From RGIG5952 sp045627605 (GTDB taxonomy: Bacteria; Verrucomicrobiota; Kiritimatiellia; RFP12; JAAYLN01), in assembly GCA_045627605.1 (NCBI GenBank), contig JAZQOA010000139.1, forward strand, positions 62,001 to 126,000: a stretch of DNA of 64,000 bases, written 5' to 3'. Shown in pieces: positions 25,420-34,940 of this stretch. A program made the position numbers and the translations under genes. Position 1 is the first letter of the stretch. Every line of letters starts with the position of its first letter. The notes below the pieces were generated by a model that saw only the letters and a program-made list of their open reading frames with translations, ran no database searches and had not been told where the DNA came from.

Positions 25420-28400
25420 ATGGTCAATGCTTTTCGCTGGGCAAAGTTAGGCGCAGGGAAGTCGCGCATCAGGTTTGATGAGGGCGAAGTCTCTTCGGCG
25501 AAGTCGAGGTGCGGGGGTCTTCTCCGCAAAGGACTGGTGGCGGTTTGTGCGCTCGTCGTTTCCGGCAGCGCCATGGCCGCGACCTGGTGGGTCGCGACGG
25601 ACGGCAGCGATGCGGCGGCGGGCAGCGAGGAGGCGCCGTTCGCGACGCTCTCGAACGCCTTCGCCCATGCGTCGGGCGAAACGCGCGACACAATCCGCAT
25701 CAAGGACGGCACGTATCCCTCGACGGGCGCAATCATCGTCAACAAGGCGGTGGAAATCGTCGGCAACGATGCCGACCGCTCGCAGGTTGTCATCGACGGC
25801 GAGAAGACGAAGGCGCTGCTCGGCATCAGCCATGCGGACGTCTTCGTGCACGGCATTACCTTTGCGAACGGAGGGAGTACGGCGACTATTCCCAATGTGT
25901 CGCATCCCTCGTTTTTCGCCTGTAACTTTGAGATGTCGGCCGGTGTCGTCTCCAACTGCACGATCAAGTCCGGTAAGTCGACATACACGGGCAATCTGGC
26001 GATGATGCACGGGGCGCCGAAACTCATCGACTGTCTTCTTGACAATGGCGCCATGAACGATACTGGCTCTCTCGCCTGTCGCGGTGGTGGCGTGAAGATG
26101 TCAGGATCCGCCGAAATGATTAACTGCGTGGTCACGAACTGCTGCGCGGCGCTCGGCGCGGGTGTGTATATGGAAAGCTCCGCCAAGCTTTATGGTTGCA
26201 AGGTCGTCGGGAATCGCGTGAGATCCGATGCGTCCAACGCCGGTCTCTATGTCAGCGGTTCGGCCGTTGTCTCCAACTGCGTCGTCCGCGACAACGTCAC
26301 GTCCGACGCAAAGCCGGCGCCGGCGCGCGGCGTCTACCAGACGGGCGGCACGATTATCAATACGCTTATCACCGGACATGCCTCGTCCAATGGCGGCGGT
26401 GTCTATAAGACCAACGGTTCGCTCGTCAACTGCACGGTCGCAGGCAACACGGCGACGACGGCGGGTGCGGGCGTCTACCAAACTAACGGTTCGATCGTCA
26501 ACACCGCGGTCGGTTCGCTTACTTCGATGGACGCGGTGAAGCTGGCGGGCGGTACGGCGTCGCATTCGTGCGGCACGGGCCTCACGACGGACGCGAACGG
26601 CAACTTCGGCGTGAACCCGATCTTCCGCGACGAGGCGAACGGCGACTATACGCTGAAGGGCTCGTCGCCGTGCGTCGACGCGGGCGAGGAGAAGGCCTGG
26701 CATGCGGACGCGAAGGACATTTCTGGCGAGAACGCCCGCGTCCTCGACGGTAATGGCGACGGCGTTGCGGCGGTAGACATCGGCGCGTACGAGTACGATT
26801 CGACGAAGGCGCCGCTGGAGCTCTCGTTCTCGGCGGTGGCGGAAGCGGGAGACGATTTGCCGCGCACGACCGTTTTCAAACCGTGCTTCGAGGGCGCTTA
26901 CGGCGAAGTCACGAAGGTCGTCTGGGACTTTGGTGACGGTACAACCGATGAGAGAACGACGCTCGAACCGGTCGAACACCAATACGAGTCCGCCGGCTAT
27001 TTCACTGTGAAGCTTACGGTTACGACGACCGAGGCGGGCGAGAAGACGAGCGAGATGAAAGATGCGGTGAAGATTAAGCCGACGACCGTTTACATGTCGA
27101 CGACGGGGTCGGCGACGCCGCCGTATGACTCGCCCGCCAGGGCGACTGCGAGCATTGCGGATGCGCTTTCGGCGCTGGCGATTCCGGCAACGGGGCGGGC
27201 GCGCATCATCGTCGACGACGGCACGTATGACGCGCCAGAGCTCAGGCAAATCATTGATAACCCGATTGAGATCGTGGGCAACGACGCGAATCCGACGGCC
27301 GTCACCTTCGACGGACAGAATGCGCGGTCGTTCGCCGCGTTGAACCATGCCGACGCGTTCGTTCACGGCATTCGCGTCTACCGTGCGAAGATCGGAAGCG
27401 TTTCGCAGACCGTCAGCGGATGCGGCTCCTACTCCGGCTCGCCCTTTGAGGTGGTGAAGGGCGTCATCTCGAATTGCGTTATGGAGACGTGCAGCGGCGG
27501 ATTTGCCGGAGGCATCTCCGTTCAGAACAACACCTCGGCGAAGGTCTATGACACGTTGATCACCGGCATCACGACGTCCGATCACGGTTCTGCCGGCTAT
27601 GGCGGCGGATTGCGCGTCTACGGCGGATTGGTGCAGAACTGCGTCATATCGAACAGCGCCTGCAAGTACGGTTCCGGCGCATATGTCAAGGGCGGCACGG
27701 TCCGCGGCTGTCTTTTCGTCGACAATGCGGGATCGGATGCGGCTGCCGGCGCTGGCATCTACCTTGAGGGCGGCACGGTCGAGAACTGTGTCATTGTCAG
27801 AAACAAGACGGCGTCTGGAGGTTCGGGCGGCGGCGCGTATGTCTGCGGCGGGACGCTGCGGAACTCGCTGGTCGCCTGGAACTCGACGCCGAGCGGCACG
27901 GGTAGCGGCGCGTTCTTGAAGTCCGGCAACATCCAGAATTGCACGGTCGCCGAGAATGAGGGCGGCACCGTCTGCAATGGTGTGCACCTGACGGGCGGTA
28001 CGCTCGTCAACTCGGCTGTGAGCGGCGTGGCGGCGCCCGTCAACATCGTGAGTGGCACGGTGAAGAGCTGTTGCGCCCTGTCGCTGGCGACGGATGCGAC
28101 GACAGGCAACACCCAGGCCGAGCCGGGGTTCCGCGATGCGGCGGCGGGCGATTTCACGCTGCTCGGGTCTTCGAAGTGCGTTGATGCGGGCGAGGAGCTT
28201 CCCTGGCATGCGGACGCGACGGATCTCACGGGCGAGACGCCGCGCGTCCTGCGGGGGAAGGTTGCGGAGCGCGTCGACATCGGCGCGTACGAGTACGATC
28301 CGTCGAAAGCGCCGGCGTCGATCTCGTTTTCTGTGACGGGTGGCGAGGCGGTCGTGACGCCGCATACCGCAACCTTCACCCTGTCGCCGGAAGGTGAGTG

Positions 28401-29766
28401 CGGCGAGATCACGAGCTGCACGTGGGATTTCGGCGATGGGGAGTCCGAATCGACGGACAGTCCGGATCCCGTGTCCCACACCTATGCGGACGTCGGCTTC
28501 TACACGGTTTCGGTGTCGGTTGAGACGACGCTCAGGGGGACGCTCTCGGCGACGAATTCCCCTGCGGTGCGCATCAAGCCGTCCGTTGTCTACGTGGCGA
28601 CGAACGGCACGCACGTCGCACCGTTCCACACCTTGACGACGGCGGCGACCAACATCACTGACGCCTTGAAGGAGCTTGGCTATCCGACGGACGGCACGCG
28701 GGCGAAGGTGATTGTCTCCGATGGCATCTATCCGGCGCCCAGGGAACGCGTGAACCTGTCGACGGCGGTCGAGATCGCCGGCAATGACGCCGATCCGACG
28801 GCGGTCACGATTGACGGCGAGAATGCACGCGAGTTCTTCTTCCTCGACCATGCGCAGGTGTTCGTTCACGGTCTGCGTTTCTACCGCGGGTATGGAAACT
28901 CGTCGGCGAGTTCTGCCGAGGGAGCGCCGACCTATGCCCATGCGCTGTTTGAGATCCGTCAGGGAATTGCGTCAAATTGCGTATTCGAATCCAACAACAA
29001 CTGGTTTGCTCCTCTGTCGGCTTGGAAAACCGGCGTTCTGGTCGACTCCCTGATTTCCGGTGGCACCAACCGCGATGGCAACGGCTATTCCGGCGGCGCG
29101 GGTCACGGCGGCGGCATGAAGCTCTTCGACTCGGCGGTCTGCCGCGGCTGCACGTTCACGAATTGCACGGCACGCTGGGGCGGGGCGCTCGCGATCCGCG
29201 GCGGAACGGCCGAGAACTGCACGTTCGTTGGCAATAAGGCGTCTGGCGGGGATAACAACGGCAACTGGGGTGGTGGTGTCTACCAGACGGCTGGCACGTT
29301 GCGCGGTGCGCTTATCGTCGGCAACAAGGCCAACAATGGTGCGGGTGGACTTCATCAGGAAGGCGGCACGGCGGTCAACGTGACGATTGCGGACAACGTC
29401 TCGCCGGCGTCGGCGGGTGCGAAGGTGGCGGGGACGCTCGTCAACTCGATTGTCGTCGGGAAGGGCGAGTACGATCCGGCGAATCCGCCGCTTGTCGTGA
29501 GCGGCGCGGGCTCGGTCCGAAAATGCTGTTCGCCTTCGCTTGACGCGGCGGACTGCCTGTCGGACGATCCGCGGTTCGTCCGGCGCGAAGCCGGAAATTA
29601 CGCTATCCGCAAGTCCTCGAAGTGCGTGGGCTTCGGTGACAACGCGGCATGGCCGAACCTCGAGGCGGCCGTTGACCTAAGCGGTCAGCCGCGTCTCCGG
29701 GGATTGCAAATTGATCTTGGCGGCTACGAGTCGAATGGCGGGGGCTTCCTGATGATCGTGAGATAG
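25420..29766 (+). CDS. Giant secreted beta-helix protein with PKD linkers (three modules)
   Basis: A 1448-residue protein started at ATG 25420 (AAAGGA nine bases upstream). It has a long N-region and then a signal peptide core (LLRKGLVAVCALVVSGSAMAA, cleavage near residue 53). Three beta-helix modules follow, each opening with VYxxTxGxxxxPY-like strands and FVHGIxxxxG, and closing with DLSGETPRVL…VDIGAYEYD-type ends. Two PKD domains with the motif WDFGDG sit between modules (near residues 470-560 and 960-1050). The C-terminus GFLMIVR matches the paralogue at 12237. The modules resemble each other closely, so the protein grew by internal duplication. A strong hairpin terminator follows. Confidence 0.8.
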   Translation: MVNAFRWAKLGAGKSRIRFDEGEVSSAKSRCGGLLRKGLVAVCALVVSGSAMAATWWVATDGSDAAAGSEEAPFATLSNAFAHASGETRDTIRIKDGTYPSTGAIIVNKAVEIVGNDADRSQVVIDGEKTKALLGISHADVFVHGITFANGGSTATIPNVSHPSFFACNFEMSAGVVSNCTIKSGKSTYTGNLAMMHGAPKLIDCLLDNGAMNDTGSLACRGGGVKMSGSAEMINCVVTNCCAALGAGVYMESSAKLYGCKVVGNRVRSDASNAGLYVSGSAVVSNCVVRDNVTSDAKPAPARGVYQTGGTIINTLITGHASSNGGGVYKTNGSLVNCTVAGNTATTAGAGVYQTNGSIVNTAVGSLTSMDAVKLAGGTASHSCGTGLTTDANGNFGVNPIFRDEANGDYTLKGSSPCVDAGEEKAWHADAKDISGENARVLDGNGDGVAAVDIGAYEYDSTKAPLELSFSAVAEAGDDLPRTTVFKPCFEGAYGEVTKVVWDFGDGTTDERTTLEPVEHQYESAGYFTVKLTVTTTEAGEKTSEMKDAVKIKPTTVYMSTTGSATPPYDSPARATASIADALSALAIPATGRARIIVDDGTYDAPELRQIIDNPIEIVGNDANPTAVTFDGQNARSFAALNHADAFVHGIRVYRAKIGSVSQTVSGCGSYSGSPFEVVKGVISNCVMETCSGGFAGGISVQNNTSAKVYDTLITGITTSDHGSAGYGGGLRVYGGLVQNCVISNSACKYGSGAYVKGGTVRGCLFVDNAGSDAAAGAGIYLEGGTVENCVIVRNKTASGGSGGGAYVCGGTLRNSLVAWNSTPSGTGSGAFLKSGNIQNCTVAENEGGTVCNGVHLTGGTLVNSAVSGVAAPVNIVSGTVKSCCALSLATDATTGNTQAEPGFRDAAAGDFTLLGSSKCVDAGEELPWHADATDLTGETPRVLRGKVAERVDIGAYEYDPSKAPASISFSVTGGEAVVTPHTATFTLSPEGECGEITSCTWDFGDGESESTDSPDPVSHTYADVGFYTVSVSVETTLRGTLSATNSPAVRIKPSVVYVATNGTHVAPFHTLTTAATNITDALKELGYPTDGTRAKVIVSDGIYPAPRERVNLSTAVEIAGNDADPTAVTIDGENAREFFFLDHAQVFVHGLRFYRGYGNSSASSAEGAPTYAHALFEIRQGIASNCVFESNNNWFAPLSAWKTGVLVDSLISGGTNRDGNGYSGGAGHGGGMKLFDSAVCRGCTFTNCTARWGGALAIRGGTAENCTFVGNKASGGDNNGNWGGGVYQTAGTLRGALIVGNKANNGAGGLHQEGGTAVNVTIADNVSPASAGAKVAGTLVNSIVVGKGEYDPANPPLVVSGAGSVRKCCSPSLDAADCLSDDPRFVRREAGNYAIRKSSKCVGFGDNAAWPNLEAAVDLSGQPRLRGLQIDLGGYESNGGGFLMIVR

Positions 29767-29831
29767 GAGCCTGCTGTGAATTTGAGCCGTGTAGAGGTGT
29801 AGAGATGGGGAGTCCAGCACCAGCGCGCATG

Positions 29832-29865
29832 AAAAAAGGCCGGCGGAATCCCGCCGGCCTTTTTT
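29832..29865. terminator. Bidirectional intrinsic terminator
   Basis: Six A, stem GGCCGGCGG (29838-29846), loop AATC, CCGCCGGCC (29851-29859), six T. It serves both the plus-strand beta-helix gene and the convergent icd gene. Confidence 0.9.
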
Positions 29866-29886
29866 CGCCCTACAGTATGAAAGCCG

Positions 29887-31146
<1,260 letters not shown>

Positions 31147-31157
31147 TTTGGGACGCC

Positions 31158-32171
31158 TTACTTCACAAGGTTGCGCTTGACGAGTTCCTCGGCGATTTCG
31201 ACGGCGTTGAGGGCCGCGCCGCGGAGAAGCTGGTCGCCCGAGACGAACATTTCGAGCCCGCGCTTGTCGTTGCGCGAAATGTCCTGGCGGATGCGGCCGG
31301 CGAGAACATCGTACTTCGCCGTCGCGTCAAGCGGCATCGGGTAGGCGTTGGCGAGCGGATCGTCGACGACCTTGACGCCGGTGCTCTTCGCGAGGATTTC
31401 GCGCGCCTCGGCGGGCGTGATTTCCTCCTCGAACTCGAGGTTGAGCGACTCGGAGTGGGCGCGGGGAATCGGCACGCGCACGCAGGTGCACGAAACGAGC
31501 AGGTCGGGGGCGTGGAGCATCTTGCGCGCCTCGTTGCGCATCTTGAGCTCCTCGAGCGTATACCAGTTGGTCTCGTCGAACTTGTCGATGTGGGGAATCA
31601 GGTTGTAGGTGAGCTGGTGGGCGAAGGCCTCGACTTTGAGTGGCTTGCCCGCCGCCATGTCGTGCATCTGGTCCTCAAGTTCCTGCATGCCCTTGGCTCC
31701 GGCGCCGGAAGCGGCCTGGTAGGTGGAGGCGACGAGGCGGCGGAGTTTTTTGACGCGGTGCAACGGCGCCACGGCCTCGAGCATGATCGCGGTCGTGCAG
31801 TTGGGGTTGGCGATGACGCCCTTGTGTCCTTCGAGGTCTTCGGCGTTGACCTGCGGAACGACGAGCGGCACGTCCGGATCCTGGCGGAAGGCGCGGGAGT
31901 TGTCGATCATCACGGCGCCAGCCGCGACGACGGCGTCCTTGAACTCGATCGAGGCGCTGGTGCCGCCCGCGAAGAGAACGATGTCGAGGCCCTTGAAGGA
32001 GTCCTTGGTCGTGGGAAGCACGTGGAATGTCTCCCCGGCGATAACCTCGTCGCGTTCGCGCGAGGCGAAAACCTGGATGGATTCGGCGGGGAACTGGCGC
32101 GAGCGGAGCACGCTGATCATTTCGGCGCCCACTGCGCCGACGCCGACGAGACCGACTTTGTACTGTTTCAT
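31158..32171 (-). CDS. asd: Aspartate-semialdehyde dehydrogenase
   Basis: A 337-residue protein of the usual length. It reduces aspartyl phosphate to aspartate semialdehyde with NADPH, the branch point to lysine/diaminopimelate, threonine and methionine. The N-terminal Rossmann motif GLVGVGAVGAEM, the catalytic Cys in ANPNCTT, the ASTYQAASGAGAKGM loop and the active-site His in RVPIPRAHSESL are all present. First gene of a pair with icd. It follows the terminator of the GreA-like gene, so it needs its own promoter, which I could not identify. Confidence 0.95.
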   Translation of the reverse strand: MKQYKVGLVGVGAVGAEMISVLRSRQFPAESIQVFASRERDEVIAGETFHVLPTTKDSFKGLDIVLFAGGTSASIEFKDAVVAAGAVMIDNSRAFRQDPDVPLVVPQVNAEDLEGHKGVIANPNCTTAIMLEAVAPLHRVKKLRRLVASTYQAASGAGAKGMQELEDQMHDMAAGKPLKVEAFAHQLTYNLIPHIDKFDETNWYTLEELKMRNEARKMLHAPDLLVSCTCVRVPIPRAHSESLNLEFEEEITPAEAREILAKSTGVKVVDDPLANAYPMPLDATAKYDVLAGRIRQDISRNDKRGLEMFVSGDQLLRGAALNAVEIAEELVKRNLVK

Positions 32172-32234
32172 GTTTTGGGGTGTCCTTGTTGCCGCGGGGA
32201 AAGCCGCGTTGGTTTTAAGTTGGATGTGGAGTGC

Positions 32235-32267
32235 AAAAAAGAAGGCGCGGCGTCTTGCGCCGCGCCT
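32235..32267 (-). terminator. Intrinsic terminator of the GreA-like gene
   Basis: Read on the minus strand: stem arms at 32258-32267 and 32243-32252 (10 bp, AGGCGCGGCG with its complement), loop of five bases, then CTTC and a run of six T (32235-32240). Confidence 0.85.
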
Positions 32268-32278
32268 CGTTGAGCGCC

Positions 32279-34459
32279 TTAGGCGTTTTCAGCAATAGGC
32301 TGGCCGATCCATTCGCGGACGGCCGCCGAAAGCGGGGCAATCGCCTTGACGACGACGTTTTCTTCTCCGACAACCGTTGGGATGGCCACGGTGTCGCCGA
32401 CTTTCCTGCCGTCGAAAATCTTCGCGAGGCGGCTGCGGCTGGGAAGAATGCCAAGCCCCTCGTCGCTGTCCCACTCGCCAAGGATGGAGTAGGTGAGTGT
32501 CGAGCCATCGGCCTTCTCAAGTGTGACCTCCGTGCCGGGAGCGACCACCGAGAAGTCCGTGACGGTATCGTAGAACGACGCGCCATGCATCTTTTCGAGC
32601 TCGACGCTCCACTCTTCGCGGCGGGCGAGGAGGATGCGCTGCTGGTCCTTGGCCGACTGGTACTCGAAGTTTTCACGCAAGTCGCCGTAGCCACGCGCGA
32701 AGGCGATGTCCTGCGTGTTTTTCGGAATCTCGACTTCGACGAGCTGGCGGAACTGTTCGAGCCGCTGGCGGAGCGAATGCCAGGAGGTGTAGTGGAGCTC
32801 GGGGGCCTCGGCCTTCGGCGCGGAGGAGAGCTTCTTGCCGACGAGCTTCGGGTTGAGCTCTGACATCTTCTTGACAAGTGCGCGCTGGAGCTTCGGCTCG
32901 GCAACGGCGGCGTTGGACTGCAGACGCATGAAAAGCGCTTCCTGCTGGAGGGCGCTGAGAGAGCCGAAGGCTGTCTCGAACCAGGATTCGACCTTGGCGT
33001 AGAGATCCCGGATGTAGTGCTGCATGTGGAGCTGTTCGCCGGCGGCCGCCTGGTCTTCGCAGATGGCGATGGCGTGCTCCATGAGTTCGTAGAGCGAGGG
33101 GAGCTTCCAGTCGGCGAGGTCGTCCCACTTGTTGTCGCGGAGCGCCCAGACGACGAGCGGCGCGGGGGCCGAGGTCGAGGAAAGAAGCTCGCGGACGCGG
33201 TCCTGAAGCGGCCTGAGGAATTCGGACTTCTCGCGGAGAACGCCGAGTGTCTGCTTCAGGAGGCTGTAGTTCATGTCGGGAAGGTGCTCGAGAAGCAACC
33301 CGACGGCTTCGGGACGGGTGTCGACGATGAAGGCGATCATTTCGCCGGCCTCGCCGACCGAGAGCTTGTCTCCGGCGTGGAGGAAGCGCTCGTCGTCGAG
33401 AAGCACTTCGACGAGTTCTTCGCGCGGCGTCGTGATCTTCAGGCGCTGCGCCATGAGGACGAGGCGGGTGAACATCGGCGGCGGATAGAGGAAGGCGCCG
33501 TTGATCGCGAACATCAGCCTGTCGGAAAGAACTTCAAGCGCGAACGGCGAGACTTCCGGCTTGTTCGTGGCGTGTTCGTAGACCGAAATCGTATCGAAAA
33601 GCTCGGGGATGTTCTTGATCTTCTTCAGCTCCCTGAACCAGCCGTCGTCGTAGAGCAGGGCGGTGCTGCGGATGGTGATCGGGTCGGAACGTTTGGCCGG
33701 AATGTTGACGAGGGGATCCTCGGAGAGGGCCTTGCGGGCGCGCGCCCAGAAACCCTTCCAGTCCGCTTCCTTGACGATGCCGTAGGTGTTGAGGAGGGCC
33801 TGGAGCCGGATGATGGTCGATGGACCGAAACTGGCAATCGCCGTCTTGACAAGTTCGCCGGGCTGTTTCGCGACCATGGCCTCCAGGGCGGCGGGATCGT
33901 CATGGGCGATGGAAAGAATGTGGCTTGCCGGAATGGATTTCAGGGTTTCCGCCGCGTACTCGAACGACATCGCATGCCCGGGTTTGCTCGGGAAATCGAT
34001 GTAGACCTTGGAGTTGAATGCGTCGACGTGCTTGACTTCGCCAAGGCCCCAGGTCTTGTCGAAAAACGTGGCTCCGGCCTTGAGTGAGCGGAGCACGGCG
34101 AGGCGGCGGAACGATTCGGAGGGCTTGACCTTGCCGAATTTCGCGTTGTCAACGAATTTGAGAAGGGTGCGGTCTTGGGTGGCCTTGCGGATGACTTGCG
34201 GGATCGGCGCCCCAAAAGTCACGGCATCGGCATTCCACGCGGCCTTCTTCGCGAGGACTTTGAGGAGCCCGTCGATGTCCTTGGCCTTGGTAAGCTCCTC
34301 CTGGAGGGCGCTGGCCATTTTGTCCGCCGTGTAGCTTTTGATTTCGTGCGCGGTGTCGAGGTCCTTGAGAAGGGCGTCGCAATCCACGGGCGCCTGCTTC
34401 AATGCTTCGTTGAAGTTGAATTCAAGCGTCTTGATGTCCGCCGAGTTAGAGTCTTCCAT
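32279..34459 (-). CDS. greA: Giant GreA/GreB-domain transcription factor
   Basis: A 726-residue protein started at ATG 34459, with AGGGGA at good spacing; nine upstream codons from a TTG are ignored. The last ~160 residues form a complete GreA: a coiled-coil (ELHYTSWHSLRQRLEQ… and FARGYGDLRENFEYQSAKDQQRILLARREEW, which contains the acidic tip residues), then the FKBP-like fold ending in GWDSDEGLGILPSRSRLAKIFDGRKVGD-type sequence. The ~560-residue N-terminal part is helical and of unknown role. Ordinary GreA has ~160 residues; a fused form of ~700 is known from Chlamydiae and other PVC bacteria. It would rescue backtracked RNA polymerase by stimulating transcript cleavage. Single-gene unit with its own terminator. 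Confidence 0.85.
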   Translation of the reverse strand: MEDSNSADIKTLEFNFNEALKQAPVDCDALLKDLDTAHEIKSYTADKMASALQEELTKAKDIDGLLKVLAKKAAWNADAVTFGAPIPQVIRKATQDRTLLKFVDNAKFGKVKPSESFRRLAVLRSLKAGATFFDKTWGLGEVKHVDAFNSKVYIDFPSKPGHAMSFEYAAETLKSIPASHILSIAHDDPAALEAMVAKQPGELVKTAIASFGPSTIIRLQALLNTYGIVKEADWKGFWARARKALSEDPLVNIPAKRSDPITIRSTALLYDDGWFRELKKIKNIPELFDTISVYEHATNKPEVSPFALEVLSDRLMFAINGAFLYPPPMFTRLVLMAQRLKITTPREELVEVLLDDERFLHAGDKLSVGEAGEMIAFIVDTRPEAVGLLLEHLPDMNYSLLKQTLGVLREKSEFLRPLQDRVRELLSSTSAPAPLVVWALRDNKWDDLADWKLPSLYELMEHAIAICEDQAAAGEQLHMQHYIRDLYAKVESWFETAFGSLSALQQEALFMRLQSNAAVAEPKLQRALVKKMSELNPKLVGKKLSSAPKAEAPELHYTSWHSLRQRLEQFRQLVEVEIPKNTQDIAFARGYGDLRENFEYQSAKDQQRILLARREEWSVELEKMHGASFYDTVTDFSVVAPGTEVTLEKADGSTLTYSILGEWDSDEGLGILPSRSRLAKIFDGRKVGDTVAIPTVVGEENVVVKAIAPLSAAVREWIGQPIAENA

Positions 34460-34940
34460 AATTTCCCCTTTTTGTTGCTTTCGCAACGTTGAAAATCAAA
34501 GTCGTAAAGTAAATAGAATACCACAAAGACCATTGATAGGCAAATGGAGGCGATGCGCCAGCGGCGCTGTTAAGAGTTGGGAGTTCAGAGTTGGGAGTTG
34601 CAAGTCGTCCTCCCGCGTGACCGCCGCGCCGAGGGTGCGGTTACCCCGCAAGAGCCGGTAGCATCAGTAAGAGGAGGTGTCGGTACCGCCCCGCAAGACA
34701 TCGACGCTTACCGACGCCCATCGCATTTATCACCGCCTACCTCCGCGCGATTCCTTGCATCGCCGCATTGCAACATCTCGCCCGTGCCAGGGGTCACGGA
34801 AACTGTGTTTTTGTTTGCGCGGAGAGACGATGATTTGGTATACTTATGAGACTTGGCGAAACCAACATCCGGCTGTTCCCGTCAGATGGCAAGTCCTCGC
34901 CCATTTTGCGCCGGCAGGCGCCAACCAACTAAGGCACTCC
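34460..34940. other. Intergenic region with short direct repeat and promoter
   Basis: No gene is supported. It contains a 13-base direct repeat AGAGTTGGGAGTT (34573-34585 and 34587-34599). Two loosely similar blocks with CCGCAAGA lie near 34645 and 34690. The promoter at 34815-34844 and a short GC hairpin just before the gene at 34941 complete the region. Confidence 0.5.
34815..34844 (+). promoter_or_regulatory. Promoter for the DUF4091 gene
   Basis: TTGCGC (34815-34820), 18-bp spacer ending TGG, TATACT (34839-34844). Same extended -10 design and same -35 box as at 7518. It places the transcript start near 34851 and so fixes the coding start at 34941 rather than any upstream ATG. Confidence 0.65.

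Noticed and set aside
26101..28941. 946-codon open frame on the minus strand opposite the second giant beta-helix gene
   Set aside because: Same reasoning: an Arg/Asp/Ala-rich shadow created by the GGC/ACG-rich repeats on the coding strand.
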